Of a DNA stretch of 64,000 nt, positions 21,290-32,822 are shown piece by piece. The stretch is from Nephrocerus scutellatus (lineage: Eukaryota > Arthropoda > Insecta > Diptera > Pipunculidae), in NCBI GenBank assembly GCA_947095585.1, contig OX352763.1:43574010-43638009 (forward strand). The letters run 5' to 3'. The position numbers and the translations under genes are program-made. The notes below the pieces were generated by a model. The model did not search any database, was not told where the DNA came from, and saw only the letters and a list, made by a program, of their open reading frames with translations. Each line of letters opens with the position of its first letter. Positions within the stretch are counted from its first letter, which is position 1.

Positions 21290-23690
21290 TAATAAATTTA
21301 AGATCCCCAAACAATTGTCCGCTTAACAGAAAACGCAGTATCAAGGACAAACAGGATAAATACGGTTTCTTAAGACAGTTCTTTTTGACTAATAATTTGA
21401 TTTAATTTATTTAATAATCCAGATAATTAAATTTATTTATTCCCAAAAAGTGATCGTGACTAGCTGTTATTTCCAGTTCCTTCAATAGCTTCGAATGCCC
21501 AAATTAATTTCGTTTCTTAAACCACTCTTTACACAAAATTCGTTTCTTTTCTTCCTTTTTTCTTTTTTGCTTTTGATATTACTTAGTGCAATTGTACAGG
21601 CATGCTTGTGTGGTGTAAGACCCCTGTTAATTAAAAAAAGAGCGAACATCAAATGGCATTTGTATTTATTAGCTGTATTTTATTCCCGAGGAATAAGGAA
21701 TTACAACAACAACAATTGCGCTGTCGAATTCCTTCTTTGGAATTTGAAAACCTGCTGTTTGGCTGGTTTTAGTTGGTTTTGATATTCGAATACCTTATTC
21801 GAATTCCAATTAAAATACAGCTATTTATAACTTCATGAGAATTTCCATTCGTACACAAAAGGCACAGAGGTCGACAGAGGAAATTGAAAAATTTCTTTTA
21901 TTCACCACAATAAAAAAAACGTGGTCTATAAATTTTGACAAGTGATGTTAAAAGAAAATAAATTTATTTTTGTGTGATTATTTCGAGAAGAGTACCATTA
22001 AACATGGAAACTGGAAAAATTAAAAATGTGCATAATGTATATATTTCTACATATATATAAATTTATAGGAGAAACGCGATTAAAAATAGACAAAAAAATT
22101 GATGGCCTACTTAGTGTATTTGACCAAATGGTCAAAGTAGAATACCCTTATATAAACGTGGATTCACTCTTGATTTCGTTCAGATTGGAATCAGATTAAT
22201 TATTAAAGGTTTGACTTTTAAATTAATTAGGCTACAATTTTTATTTGTGTATGAACGGAATTAAAAAAATAATTGATTTATTTTTTTTACTCTTTGACGT
22301 TTTGTGTTTGTATAAAAATATATGTAGGTGCTTCGCTCAATGTTCTTCTATATTAAGGAATAACATTATTTCTTTATTTTATGTAAAGTAATAACATTAA
22401 AAGTATAAATGGAAAATATTTTTTTGTGTTGCGATGGATTTTGAATAAATTTCAGCTGCCAAAATTTTAACTAATTAACAGAGCAAATTCTAATTTTGTT
22501 GTTAAACATAATTCACCTCGACAATTTATTTTAACGTAATTTTAACTTAAATATTTTGAAACCATTCACTAACGGCATATGTTGTGAAAAATTCCACGTA
22601 CACGTATGGCTGTCACAGTCGGTTCGTCACAAAGAGAAAATATCCGAGAAACTTAATGATCCGTAAGTATCGGTAGAATTCTGAATTCTTTCATACTAAA
22701 ACGAATTCATTAAATGTTTCAAACTAGGGATTTTTGCAGATTTATCCATTTCTATATATCCTGAGTCAGAAAAGGCGAAAAAATCTGTCTGTCTGTGTTC
22801 AATCTACAGCCCAGACGGCTAATTTGATGGGAATGAATATTACTATTTAGGATTTTTACATAAATTTGTCTAAAAGTTCGTCCTCATCCTCATCATGCAT
22901 TTAAAGGAGAAAGAATAGAATCGAAAATCACTCTTGATTAAGCTATATATATATTATAATGTTTTATTCTCGTTACTTCTAATTTTATCTATGATACTTC
23001 TGAAAGTCAATCAGTTATAAAGTATCGATTTAAAAACATGTCAACTAATAAAAAATTATTTTTAATTTAAAACGTTTGAAACGTGTATTGAGCGTAGTAG
23101 TTTGCTTTGATTGCAAACTCGCGGTGAATTAATTTTTTTTGCGATTTGTTGTCTTTATTTGTGATTTGTCAATGTTCATCCAGTTCTAGGCTATGTTTAA
23201 AGTTTCTAGAGTCAATGGGAAAATAGTTTAAAATCAATTACAAAATTCCATCCGCTCAGACAGACATACACGAAAGCGAGCAAATAAAAAAGTTTTAAAA
23301 ATGGAGGTGTTCTTTTAATTTCTTTCTTTTACTTATGGTGATGAAAATTCATATTTAAGCTCTTTACATAAATTTGGAAGATTGATTTTGGAAGAAATCG
23401 GCCAACCGAAAGTGGACGTTTACTTGTACAGTTTTTCGAGTTTTTGCAAATGTCTCAAAAAGTAAGGCACCTATGAGAAATCGGTTAAGTGCAAAGGAAA
23501 TTAACTAAAACCAAACTAAACATTAATAAATATACCAACATGCAATATTTAATATACAACATGCAACATGCACAGTGTCAGAATACTAATTACCCGGTAC
23601 TCTCGAATTCATGCACTATGTAAATCTTTATATACTTACCTATATATATAATCGTTGGTGCGTCGGTAAGTTACTCAATAACTTTTTAAT
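21290..23690. other. No gene recognised; AT-rich, part of a dispersed repeat
   Basis: Long AT-rich stretch. The only structure I see is an inverted, diverged copy of the 960-1340 repeat (TTTTTGCAGATTTATCCATT near 22733-22755, TCTGTCTGTCTGTG near 22782) and a second partial piece near 23290-23460 (TGTACAGTTTTTCGAGTTTT). The 95-codon frame at 21495 is a hydrophobic, low-complexity by-product. Confidence 0.35.
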
Positions 23691-23701
23691 GGCTCAACCA
23701 A

Positions 23702-23721
23702 TTAGGTTAGGTTAGGTTAGG
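23702..23721 (+). repeat. (TTAGG)4 repeat forming the LINE 3' tail
   Basis: Four perfect TTAGG units followed by TTCGG. On the LINE's strand this is (CCTAA)4 at its very 3' end, overlapping the target duplication by three bases. LINEs of several clades end in short tandem repeats instead of poly(A). The unit equals the usual arthropod telomere repeat, which flies have lost. Confidence 0.8.
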
Positions 23722-24867
23722 TTCGGTGGCTGCTATTGCACACTTAGACCAAAGTACGGTCCATTGTGATACCACAGGATCAGAGCCTTTCCCTTTTATC
23801 ATAGAACTCATTTCGTGCTCCTTGTAAATTTTAGGATGTCTCCCACCTTGCAGTTTTCGACATCCGATAAGCTGTTTAGTGTACCATATCCCAGATATTT
23901 TAGTCTTCTGTTTGCATGTACACAGGAAATGGGATACTGTTTCCTCCTCCTCGGCGTCATAACAGCTTCTGCAGAAGTCATTGAACTCAAGGCCCATCTT
24001 TCTCGCATGCACTCCAAGAAGACAGTGCCCCGTTAAGATACCTATAGTCATTCTTATATCCCCTCTTCGTAGGGATATCAATGCTTTAGAGCGATTTAGG
24101 TCCAGCTTAGGCCAGACTTGCTTTGCAATATTACATGTGTTGGTATGCAACCATCTCGCGTTTGTTAATTTTTCTGCCTCTTTCCGAAGCATTAGCTTGA
24201 CCGTTTATAGTGGTCTTCCTATGCCTGCCCTTTCCGGTTGCAGTTGGAGTTTTGTGCCATTTCTGGCTAGTTCGTCTGCTTTGCAATTCCCAACGATATC
24301 AGAGTGACCGGGGACCCATACTAAGCATATGTTAAAAAACTCGCTCATCTCCTTGAGAGATGTGTGGCAGCTTATCGCTACCCCCGATGTCATCAAGACC
24401 GATTCCAGCGATTTGATTGCCGCCTGACTGTCTATGTAAATTATAATATCGGTTACCGATAATATATTATGTTTCAGCCAGGTCACCGCTTCCTCAATCG
24501 CTGTTACCTCAGCCTGATACACGCTGCAATGGTCCGGGAGTCGAACGGAAATGCTCACGCTAGGTTTGTCACAGTAGACTCCGGCACCGACCCTTCCGTC
24601 GAGTTTGGAGCCGTCCGTGAAGAATTTGATAGCAGCGGTTTCTTGTGACGATCCATCTCTCCATTGATCCCTGGAGGGGTAGATGGCTCGGAAACCCTTC
24701 CTAAAGCATAGCACTGGTTGAGTGTAATCTAAGTTCGCCAGTTCAACCTTTAGCGAGTTGTTTATCGTCGAGTGTCCCGTTTGAATAGGTTTCCACTGAC
24801 GTGTTGCCGACAGTCGCGCGGCCGTAAAGGCTGCTCTCTGCCTGCCGTATATATCCAAAGGAGTCAA
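23707..24867 (-). pseudogene. LOA-type ORF2, RNase H and C-terminal zinc motif
   Basis: The RNase H catalytic residues can be placed: FFTDGSKLDGRVGAGVYCD (Asp), YQAEVTAIEEAV (Glu), IIYIDSQAAIKSL (Asp) and WVPGHSDIVGNCKADELA (His/Asp). After an in-frame TAA at about 24205 the same frame continues to a DFCRSCYDAEEEETVSHFLC Cys/His motif. In an active element RNase H removes the RNA template during target-primed reverse transcription. Confidence 0.8.
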
Positions 24868-24904
24868 TTACAACATTAATTCTAGGGCGCGTTTGGTGTT
24901 GTTT

Positions 24905-26297
24905 TTAGTGCTCCACTAATGTGAAGACAGGCTGCCCTTTGCACCTTCTCCAGAACTTAACATAGGTGGATTTTCCAAGAGCCGGCCACCAAACGCTTAC
25001 ACCGTACATGAGTATTGGTCTTACTACTGCAGTGTATAGCCAGTGTACCAGCTCTGGCGTTAATCCCCAGCTTTTTCCGATGGCGCTTCTACACGCATAT
25101 GCTTTAGTAGCTTTGTTAACTCTCTCTAAAATGTTTGGTTTCCAGCTTAGTTTATCATCCAGGATTGTGCCCAGAAATTTCGCCCTATTGGTGAAAACTA
25201 GACTGGTTCCGTTTAGAGTTGGTGGAGTGACTATTGGCACTTTGTATCTATTTGTGAAGAGGACCAGCTCTGTCTTGGACGGATTTACTCCTAGTCCGCA
25301 GCCTTCGGCCCATTTTGTGACTATGGAGAGGGCATTTTGCATAACCTCTGTAATGGTTACTAGAAACCTACCTGTAACAGCTATGGCTACATCATCAGCA
25401 TAGGCAACTACGCTCATGCCCTCTATTTCCAGCTCTTTTAGTAGTCCATCGATTACTATGCGGCGTTCCTCTAGCTACATGCCTTCTAATGGTGGAGCCA
25501 CCCAGCTTAGCGTTAACAATCCTGCTTAAGAGCATATGATTAATTAGCTTGCAAACTGTGTGGTCAATACCTAGAAGAGACATGCCTTTCATTATAGCTT
25601 CCTTCTTTACGTTATTAAAGGCCCCTTCAATGTCGAGGAATGCTATGAGTGTGTATTCCTTCGATTGTAGTGATTTCTCAATCGTACGTACCAGTGTGTG
25701 CAGCGCAGTCTCTACCGACTTACCTTTGCAGTAAGCGTGTTGAGACTGAGCCCATCTGCCATACCCCACCTGGTCTCTTATATAAACATCCAATAACCTC
25801 TCCAAAGTTTTCAGCAGAAAGGAGGATAAGGTTATAGGCCTTAGGTCCTTTGGGTACCCATCTGAGCTTTTTCCTACTTTTGGAATGAAGACCACTTTGA
25901 CTTCCGTCCAGTTCTTAGGAATGTGCATTAAGCACAGACACCCTTTGAAAATCACCTCTAACCATGGTAGGATGATATCTGAGTTTTTCTGTAATTCCGC
26001 TGGTATGATTTGGTCTGGACCAGCTGCTTTGTAAGGCATGAAGCCGCTAATAGCCCACTTAATCCGCTTAGTGCTAATGATATTATTTATGCATAGCGTG
26101 TGAGTTCCTTGCTGAGTAGTGAGTTCTGACTCGTTCCTCAAGTCGGTCGAGCCTGGAAAGTGGGTTTGCAAAAGAAGCTCCAGAGTTTCCTTGCTCGAAG
26201 TCGTCCATGAACCATCCGGTTTTATTAAGTAACTAGGATTGGTTGGGTTGTTGGAGAGAATCTTTCTAAGGCGAGTGGTCTCTGAGACTCCTTCCAT
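24905..26297 (-). pseudogene. LOA-type ORF2, reverse transcriptase with deleted PQG motif
   Basis: Frame 26297-25395 has KAAGPDQIIPAELQK, KVVFIPKVGK, DLRPITLSSFLLKTLERLLD, HAYCKGKSVETALHTLV and LIAFLDIEGAFNNV (first catalytic Asp). The conserved VARGTPQGGVLSP-type stretch is cut after VARGTP: about 30-40 nt are missing, and the reading resumes out of frame near 25450 as VIDGLLKELEIEG. Frame 25417-24905 then gives VAYADDVAIAV (catalytic YADD), NPSKTELVLF and KFLGTILDDKLSW. The deletion alone would abolish activity. Confidence 0.8.
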
Positions 26298-26342
26298 TTT
26301 TTCACAGAAGAGTCTCCAGGACTTCCTCTTTGCCTTTATTAG

Positions 26343-27338
26343 TTACCTCTTGTAGAGTTTAAGGCATTCCTTATAGAAGTCCCAATCTTCGGTACTATTA
26401 GTACTCTTTGCCTTGTTAAAGGCCCTTCTACTAGTTTTCTGGTGCTCCCTTATTTCGGAGGACCACCATACTGGTCTACGTTTACCTCTTGGGTAAACCG
26501 TAGGACACGCTGTTCCCATAGAACTATTACATGCGTTAGTGACAGTGTTCACCATGCATTCAAGTTCTTCAACTGTCACTGGGGGCTTAGGGTTATTTTG
26601 TAGTAAAAACTTCTCTAGCACCATCCCGTACAAGATCCAGTTCGTCTTCTTTTTATTTCTGAAGGCGTTCTGACTGACAGGATGAATGCCGAGATTAAAA
26701 GTGATATACCTGTGGTCAGAGAAGGAGTGCTCTTTTGCTACCCTCCATTCTTTTACCATATGGAAAATCTTATCAGAAACGAGAGTTACGTCTAGCACTT
26801 CCCGTCTATTTTTAATAATAATGGTGGGCTCAATGTTACAGACTAGGAGGTTAGTATTTAACAGGTATTCAAAAAAAGACTCACCCCTATCATTAATGTC
26901 AGTGCTACCCCAGAGTGTGTGGTGTGCATTAGCATTGCACCCGAGAATCACATTGATTTTTTGTTTGTCTGCTTCCAGAATAAGTTCAGCCAGGTTATCC
27001 GGCGGTGTATTTTTCTCGCGATCGAGGTACGCAGAAACCAGCCAGATCGTGTTGTTTCCCAACTCTAAGCTGGCCGCGGTTATGTCCCCGTCACTAAATT
27101 GTGGGAGTAGAAAAATATTCAAATTAGTCTTTCCCATTAAACAAGATCTGACCCTTCCAGTCTTACATGAATGTAGGATTGTGTACCCCTTAAAGTTGAG
27201 TCCACAGATCCTATTATTATTGCTTATCCATGGCTCCTGGATAAGAATTACGTCTTCTGCCGATTCGGACAGTCTAAGGATAAGCGCCGCTGAAGCGGCC
27301 TTAGTATGATGTAAGTTAATTTGCAGGATTTTAATCAT
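26343..27338 (-). pseudogene. LOA-type ORF2 N-terminus: APE-type endonuclease
   Basis: This intact 331-codon frame starts MIKILQINLHHTKAASAAL. It contains the family blocks ILIQEPWISNN (catalytic Glu), WLVSAYLDRE, VILGCNANAHHTLWGS, LDVTLVSD and SFSDHRYITF (catalytic SDH). It ends at a TAA, after which the same frame continues as LIKAKRKSWRLFCEKMEG into the RT, so a single stop separates two halves of one ORF2. The enzyme would nick the target strand for priming. Confidence 0.85.
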
Positions 27339-27382
27339 AAGTAAATTACCTTACCTTCTCCTTCTATAACCGCTATAGCGGT

Positions 27383-28680
27383 TTAATTTTCTGTCCCCGA
27401 GGACACGCCGGATGCATCCGTCTCGTTCCTCAAGGCCTCTATGACTGTAGTGTATGCCAGTTCCCCCAACGAATCTGACAGGCATTCCTCGTCGGACTCA
27501 ATGGAGAGCAGACCGTCCATTCTGCTGACTAGGTCTTCGCTGGAACGACTGTCACCATCGAGTGCAATGGCAACCTCCCCTTGAAGGGACTGGTTGTTAA
27601 TTGTGGCTTTATCCACAGTCAAATTATTGGTTTCATCTTTTTTGAATACTTTGAGGGTTAATGACCCGAAACCGAAATCTATAACCCCCTTGGTATCTGA
27701 AAGTGGTGCTAGGGACTCTCTGTTTATTAACATGGTTGACAATCTGGAGTTGCCCTTAGCTTCTTCCTGCTTTAGAATCTTCCAGTTTTTGGTTGGAAGG
27801 TTCGGGTTACTGGCATGAATTATCTGCATAATTTCTTGCTCCGTTGGTTCAGCTGGAAGCCAAACGCGTGCTCTAGCCTGTTCGGGATCTCCGTCCTACT
27901 GACTGCTTCAAGCTTAGCGCCCGGCCACACCTCTCCAACCTCAGAGATAGCCCTCTTATAGAGAAGTGCAGATCTCTGTTCTGAGGAGGTCCCGGGTTTT
28001 CCCTAAGGACCTTTAAAAATACCCGGTTAAGAGCATTAGCCACTGACTTCCATCTATCCGAAGAGATGTTCCCTTCATCATGATTTCTGTCAATGACAGC
28101 AAGCACTAACGCATGTTCCCTTATGACGTCACTATATGACTTAGGTTTGTGCGCCTTTAGAGCTCCCGACTCATGCACTTTGGCTTTTTTACTAATCGCC
28201 ACCTCCACCTCATCCAGAGACCTCTGCCTTTTCGGCACGCAGTCCCTTTCAGGGTTACCGACGTAGTCAGCATGCTAGAGAGTCTCTCTGCTCCTTAGTG
28301 AGCTGCCCCTTGGGGGTCTCAGCCCACCTTTCCAGTATCCTATGGGCTGAACGACGTTCTCTATACTGTCGCTTGCCCAAAGGAAGAGACTTGGCATTGC
28401 TGGTCCCAGTCGATGACTTAGGATCAGACAACCCTATTACTTTGGAGGGAGACCCACCTTTAAGGTTCGAGTAGCTCACCCCTGATGCTTTGCTGGTCCC
28501 TGGAGTTGAATCCTTAGGATCTGACAACACTATAACTCTGGAGGGAGACCCACCTTTAAGGTTCGAGTAGCTCCCCCCTGAAGTCTTCGGTATTTGGTGA
28601 GCACCGGTCTCGTTTTTCGGCCTTTGGAGAGCGCCGATCTCGGGTTTTTTGAAAAAATTTATTTTATTATTTTGGTCCAT
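27383..28680 (-). pseudogene. LOA-type ORF1 with DUF4780-like domain, frame-shifted
   Basis: ATG at 28680 (MDQNNKIN) opens a Ser/Gly-rich region with a repeated SYSNLKGGSPS phrase and ends near 28267. A shifted frame (28238-27873) gives a basic MPKRQRSLDEVEVAISKKAK stretch. A third (27890-27383) has RVWLPAEPTEQEIMQII and NWKILKQEEAKGN, which match the DUF4780 domain found in ORF1 of LOA-related LINEs. Two frame shifts are needed to join them. The protein would bind the element RNA. Confidence 0.65.
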
Positions 28681-28995
28681 TTTTGTTCCCACGAGTGTCG
28701 GAGAAAGGGTGGTCCACCTGGGCAGAGATCCGAATTACCCAGGTAAGTCATCCGCTAAGGGTACCTCTGGAGGTCGCCAGGTATCCAGAGGGCTCCGATC
28801 ATGACTGGGCTATTTAAATGGGCCCCCAGCCTAGTCGATCATCGGCTCGGTTCGCATTACACCTTGATCCAGCCCATTGCTGTCAATTAGCGTGACCCGC
28901 CCCGCACCTAGGTCACTTAATAATCACCCGTTACGATTCCACAACCGCCCCGAGGACCTGGAGGTGACAGCATTGCAAGGCGGCTCAACCAATTA

Positions 28996-29099
28996 CAATG
29001 GCTCAATTAATTATATTCCCTATCGTCATTACGACTAAAATAGGTTATCAAAATATTCCATAAGTGGTGCTGAAGTCGGTATACTACTAATGCTCATAT
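28996..29099. other. Flank right of the LOA element; no gene seen
   Basis: The AT-rich target DNA right of the target duplication contains a second GGCTCAATTAATTA phrase similar to the duplicated site, so the locus already had a short repeat before insertion. Confidence 0.3.
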
Positions 29100-29645
29100 T
29101 CGCACATATAGTGCAAAATGTGGTTAAAAAAGACCTCAAAAAACGAGAAAATGGCGCGATTATAAACCATCAAACGTGCCATACGCGATACGGCAATCAA
29201 ACGTCAAACGTGTGGAAATTGGTTAAAAAGGACCTCAAAGAAGTCAAAAAAAAATTTCAACCCATCACACGCAACACACGCTGCACGCGAAATATAAAAA
29301 AAAAGCTATTTTGGCCTTAGACACTCACAAAAACTCAGCTCACTAGGTCTTGTGGAAGTTAGTTAAATAGGATCTCAAAAAGTCGAAATAAAGTTTTTTC
29401 AACCCATTGCACTTGCTACACGCGTGACGCGACACGTGTCATACTCGGAATATAAAAAATGCTACTTTGGACTTAGACACTTACAAAATTTCAGCTCTCT
29501 AGGTCGTGTGGAAGTTGGTTAAAAACCCATCACACGCGCCATACGCGACACGCGTCATACTAGGAATATAAAAAATGCTATTTTGGATTTAGACACTTAC
29601 AAAATTTCAGCTCTCTAGGTCGTGTGGAAGGTGTCCACCTCAAAC
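29100..29645 (+). repeat. Tandem array, 120-140 bp units
   Basis: About four units, each with a GTTAAAAARGACCTCAAA block, a CCCATCACACGCGCCATACG block rich in CG, AATATAAAAAATGCTA, TTTAGACACTTACAAAATTT and CAGCTCTCTAGGTCGTGTGG. Unit starts near 29260, 29401 and 29524. Diverged copies in the opposite orientation occupy 31965-32470. No coding capacity. Confidence 0.65.
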
Positions 29646-29649
29646 TGGT

Positions 29650-31960
29650 GGAAAATACAGACAAAAATGGATCAAGTCAAGTTAAATAAAAGTTTTTAAA
29701 AAATAGCGTAGGGCTTAATATTTTAAATTGATACTTTAAAACATCTTATATAATTTTTAGTGGATTTTGAGATATAATAAAGCTGTAATGTGAAAAATAT
29801 ATCAGAAAATAATTTAATTTTTAGGGTTGTTTTGTATTCCTATTACAGTGGGTAAGAGCCTAAGACCAAGAAATTTTCTTATTTGTTCGTATTCAAACTT
29901 AATTCTTATAGTTATATAGGTTCTAAATTAGAGTATACTGCTGTTATAGTTTAACATTTGGACTGACGCATGTTGAACAATATATTCTTCATTCTGTTCC
30001 AAGAATAATGAAAAACAATAATTTGGTACCAATGTACCATGTAAGTAATGCAAAACTGCAAACATAAACATTTTGAGCATTACACAAAAACGACACCAAT
30101 TCATCAATCTTTTATATCGTACAACTTAACTCATGAATGTAGTAGAGACCAAAAAACAATAAAATCAAAATGTCGTCATTCTATCCGTCAACTCACTTAT
30201 GACATTTCGATTTAGTATATTTTTCTCAAGAAGAAATTGCTTTGTGCCACAGTGAATGTGAGGAAACGAAATTCGGGTTAATTTCGATTTCTATATTAAA
30301 ATGTCAAACTATTTCCTATTAGTGATAAATAAAACAGTATTTAAGTGATCTTGTATAAAAAGCAAAGAATTTAATATAAAAATCACCGGATTTCATACAT
30401 GTTATATCAACAATGAATTCTCTACAAAAAGCTGGTATGTCCCTATGTACTCTTTCAGTTTAAGGTGTTCAGCAGGTCAGTTGATCATTCTGCCGTCCGC
30501 CCGTGGCCACAATTATTGAAAATTAAAATTTTTTTATTTTGGCGAACATTAGATACAGAGATGAATAAAAATAAAGTAATTGTTTATTAAGGTACTTATT
30601 TAATTGATTATTTTAGAGGATAGTCAAAGTCCGATTTAGGTAGAGAGCTATTAGAATGGTTATTTATTTATAGTTAGTGGCACCGCCATCGCTAACAAAG
30701 CACAGAAATATTTTACGTTCCTTTATTTCTGATATTTTTAATCTTTCAAAAATAATAAAAAATCATTTTATTAACCATTTCCAGCAAAAGAAAGGGTTTT
30801 TATTATTATTCCATTTCTCTTCAATTTTATGTAACCTATAGCAGCAACAATTATTTTAGCTACAATATTTCGTTTCCCGGTCTTATTATCGGCAATAAAG
30901 TGCTTGAAGCTGTAATTTAAAATGTCTTGTAACAATCCTATGGGAAATAGGTGGGCAACAATTAGAGCAACCAAAGGAAAACTAAATTTACTTAAGCCTG
31001 AATTCAAAAGCAGACTCCAAAGTGTATCCAAATGTTTAAAAATTAACTAAAATTAATGAAATATAAAATATGTGTACATATATGGTTCAAATATGGAATG
31101 GGCACCAACTCGATAACAGACAATTTGGTGTTTATTATCGAACAATTTGGTGTTTATTATCGAATACATAATATGATGTTTACTATCTATATGTGCATAT
31201 ATATAAAAGTGAAATTCTGCATGTATGTAGGTTACCTATTGGCTGCTAAACCCTCCCAATTGATCGGGGTCGAAGTTTGCGTATGGCTTTCATGCTATTT
31301 GGTTCTCTTATATTTTAGAAGTGGTCAGTTAGACTTCTGGGGCACTATGCGAATTGTTTTTACAAACCTCGTTTTTTCATTAATTTTTCAGAATGCTTAA
31401 AAAGTAGCTCCCTGATATTTTGCGCATCTATTCCGCATTAAAAGAAAATAACCACCATGTTTTGGAAGGTATGGGACACTGGTCAGGGGGCTCCCGAACA
31501 AATATTTTTTTCCAAATCTTATGTTTTCATAAACTGTCCAGAATGTTTATATACTATATACCTTTAATTTTGCAAACGAAGACGAGACATCATACACATT
31601 TTTTTAATATTGTTATGAAGCCTCTAAATATAGAGTTAGAGCACAAAGCAGGAAGGGTAGCGAAGCGCACCCGAAAAAGTATCATATAATGTATTTAATT
31701 TATTAGATTTTGATATTTTTGCTTCAGTCTTCCATGTTGTTACGCTTTATCACAACAATGAAACTATAATTATATACGAGTATACATATAAAATTGAGAG
31801 GGATAAAAAGTACAGTCCCGGAGTTTTATTTTTATTTTAAATTAATAACATACGTCCAGGTTTGATAAATAAAATGAGATAAAGAATCGACTCTTTTTAA
31901 AAACTTTTAATTACTCGTTACTTGACTTTTCCTGTCTGTAGGTTTTATCGATTTTTTTCA
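29650..31960. other. No supported gene; one coding-like frame at 30771-31043
   Basis: AT-rich interval between the two inverted tandem arrays. Apart from the frame listed separately, it holds a GAAGGGTAGCGAAGCGCACC phrase at about 31650-31670 that looks transposon-derived, and nothing else I can name. Confidence 0.3.
30771..31043 (-). CDS. Unassigned coding-like frame, possible terminal exon
   Basis: An open minus-strand frame of about 90 codons is preceded by an acceptor-like ATTTTAG and ends in TAA. It contains DTLWSLLLNSGLSKFSFPL, ALIVAHLFPIGLLQDIL and a basic KLKRNGIIIKTL end. The alternation of hydrophobic and charged residues looks protein-like, and the leucine-rich helical pattern is loosely reminiscent of FASTK-type helical repeats. 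No ATG and no partner exon were found, so it may be a gene fragment. I do not assign a function. Confidence 0.25.
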   Translation of the reverse strand: MFKHLDTLWSLLLNSGLSKFSFPLVALIVAHLFPIGLLQDILNYSFKHFIADNKTGKRNIVAKIIVAAIGYIKLKRNGIIIKTLSFAGNG

Positions 31961-31964
31961 GCTT

Positions 31965-32470
31965 CATTTAACCACCTCGCGACTTAGAGAGCTGAAATGA
32001 TGTTAGAAGCTCAGTGTCATGTTCCATTTCCATCTCGCGCGTGAAATCTGTCGTGAGTCGCGTGTGGTACGTGTGATGCGTGTGTTAATCTTTGATAACC
32101 GCCTTTTACATGTCTTAGAAAGTTAAAATTTTGTAAGTAGTAAGCCTCATAGGGTGTTCCTTAGATCTCGAGTGTGAGCCATTTTTTAGATATCGTATGT
32201 TACACATGTCGCAAGACGCGTGTGGCTCGTGATATGCGTGGAAAATGGCTTAATCTTTTAAAAAGGCCCCCATCACGACGAGTTCTTTGAGGTCCGACCT
32301 ATAGAGCTGACATTTTTTGAGCAGCTCAGTGTCATGGGCCATTTCTGATATCCCGCGTCTGGCGCGAATCGCGTGTGGTGTGTGATTCGTGGAAAAGTGT
32401 TTGTTTTTTTCGACTTTGAGGTCCTTTTTAACCAACTTTCGCTTGTCCTATAGATCTGAAATTTTGTATG
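31965..32470 (-). repeat. Tandem array, inverted relative to 29100-29645
   Basis: About three units of roughly 150 nt repeat the sequence of the other array in complement: TAGAGAGCTGAAAT, CGCGTGTGGTACGTGTGATG and TTTGAGGTCCTTTTTAACC. Divergence between units is high. Together with the array at 29100-29645 it makes a long imperfect inverted repeat with a 2.3-kb loop. Confidence 0.6.
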
Positions 32471-32822
32471 CTTGTGGCGTGGTCATTTTACTCAGATCAG
32501 TGCTAATTGGGCAGAATAAATTGCGCACATGACCGATCATATTTGTTTTAATTCAAGTAATTGTATTGCATACATGTATAAAGAAGTACACACTTTCATA
32601 GATAAGAAAACATTTCTTAGAAGAATTGAAACTTGAAAAATAGTATGCGATGAGTTCTATGTGGGCGATGTCTTTAGAGCTTTTATTTTTATAATATTCT
32701 ATATTATCGTGTTGTGTTGTGTGTTGCCCTTTACACCGAATATACCGAGCGCGATAACAAATGCGTGTGCACAACTAATTTTGGATGCTAATTAAGTTTC
32801 AACAACATAATAACATAACATA

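Larger units (their letters stand above)
23705..28981 (-). mobile_element. LOA-type LINE, full length (5277 bp) with 14-bp target duplication
   Basis: It is flanked on both sides by GGCTCAACCAATTA (23691-23704 and 28982-28995), a perfect 14-bp target-site duplication that fixes both ends. The minus-strand order is 5' leader (28981-28681), ORF1 (28680-27383), ORF2 endonuclease (27338-26343), RT (26297-24905), RNase H (24867-24205) and a C-terminal Cys/His region (24192-23707). The 3' tail is a (CCTAA)4 repeat. The element is complete in length but carries several stops and frame shifts and a small deletion in RT, so it is dead. Clade is inferred from the ORF1 type together with the RNase H. 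Confidence 0.85.

Noticed and set aside
23702..23721. Interstitial telomere sequence or former chromosome end
   Set aside because: It is only four units, lies exactly at the LINE 3' end, and continues into the target duplication, so it is the LINE tail.
26686..27309. 207-codon + strand frame
   Set aside because: It is the antisense shadow of the LOA endonuclease, which has clear motifs on the minus strand.
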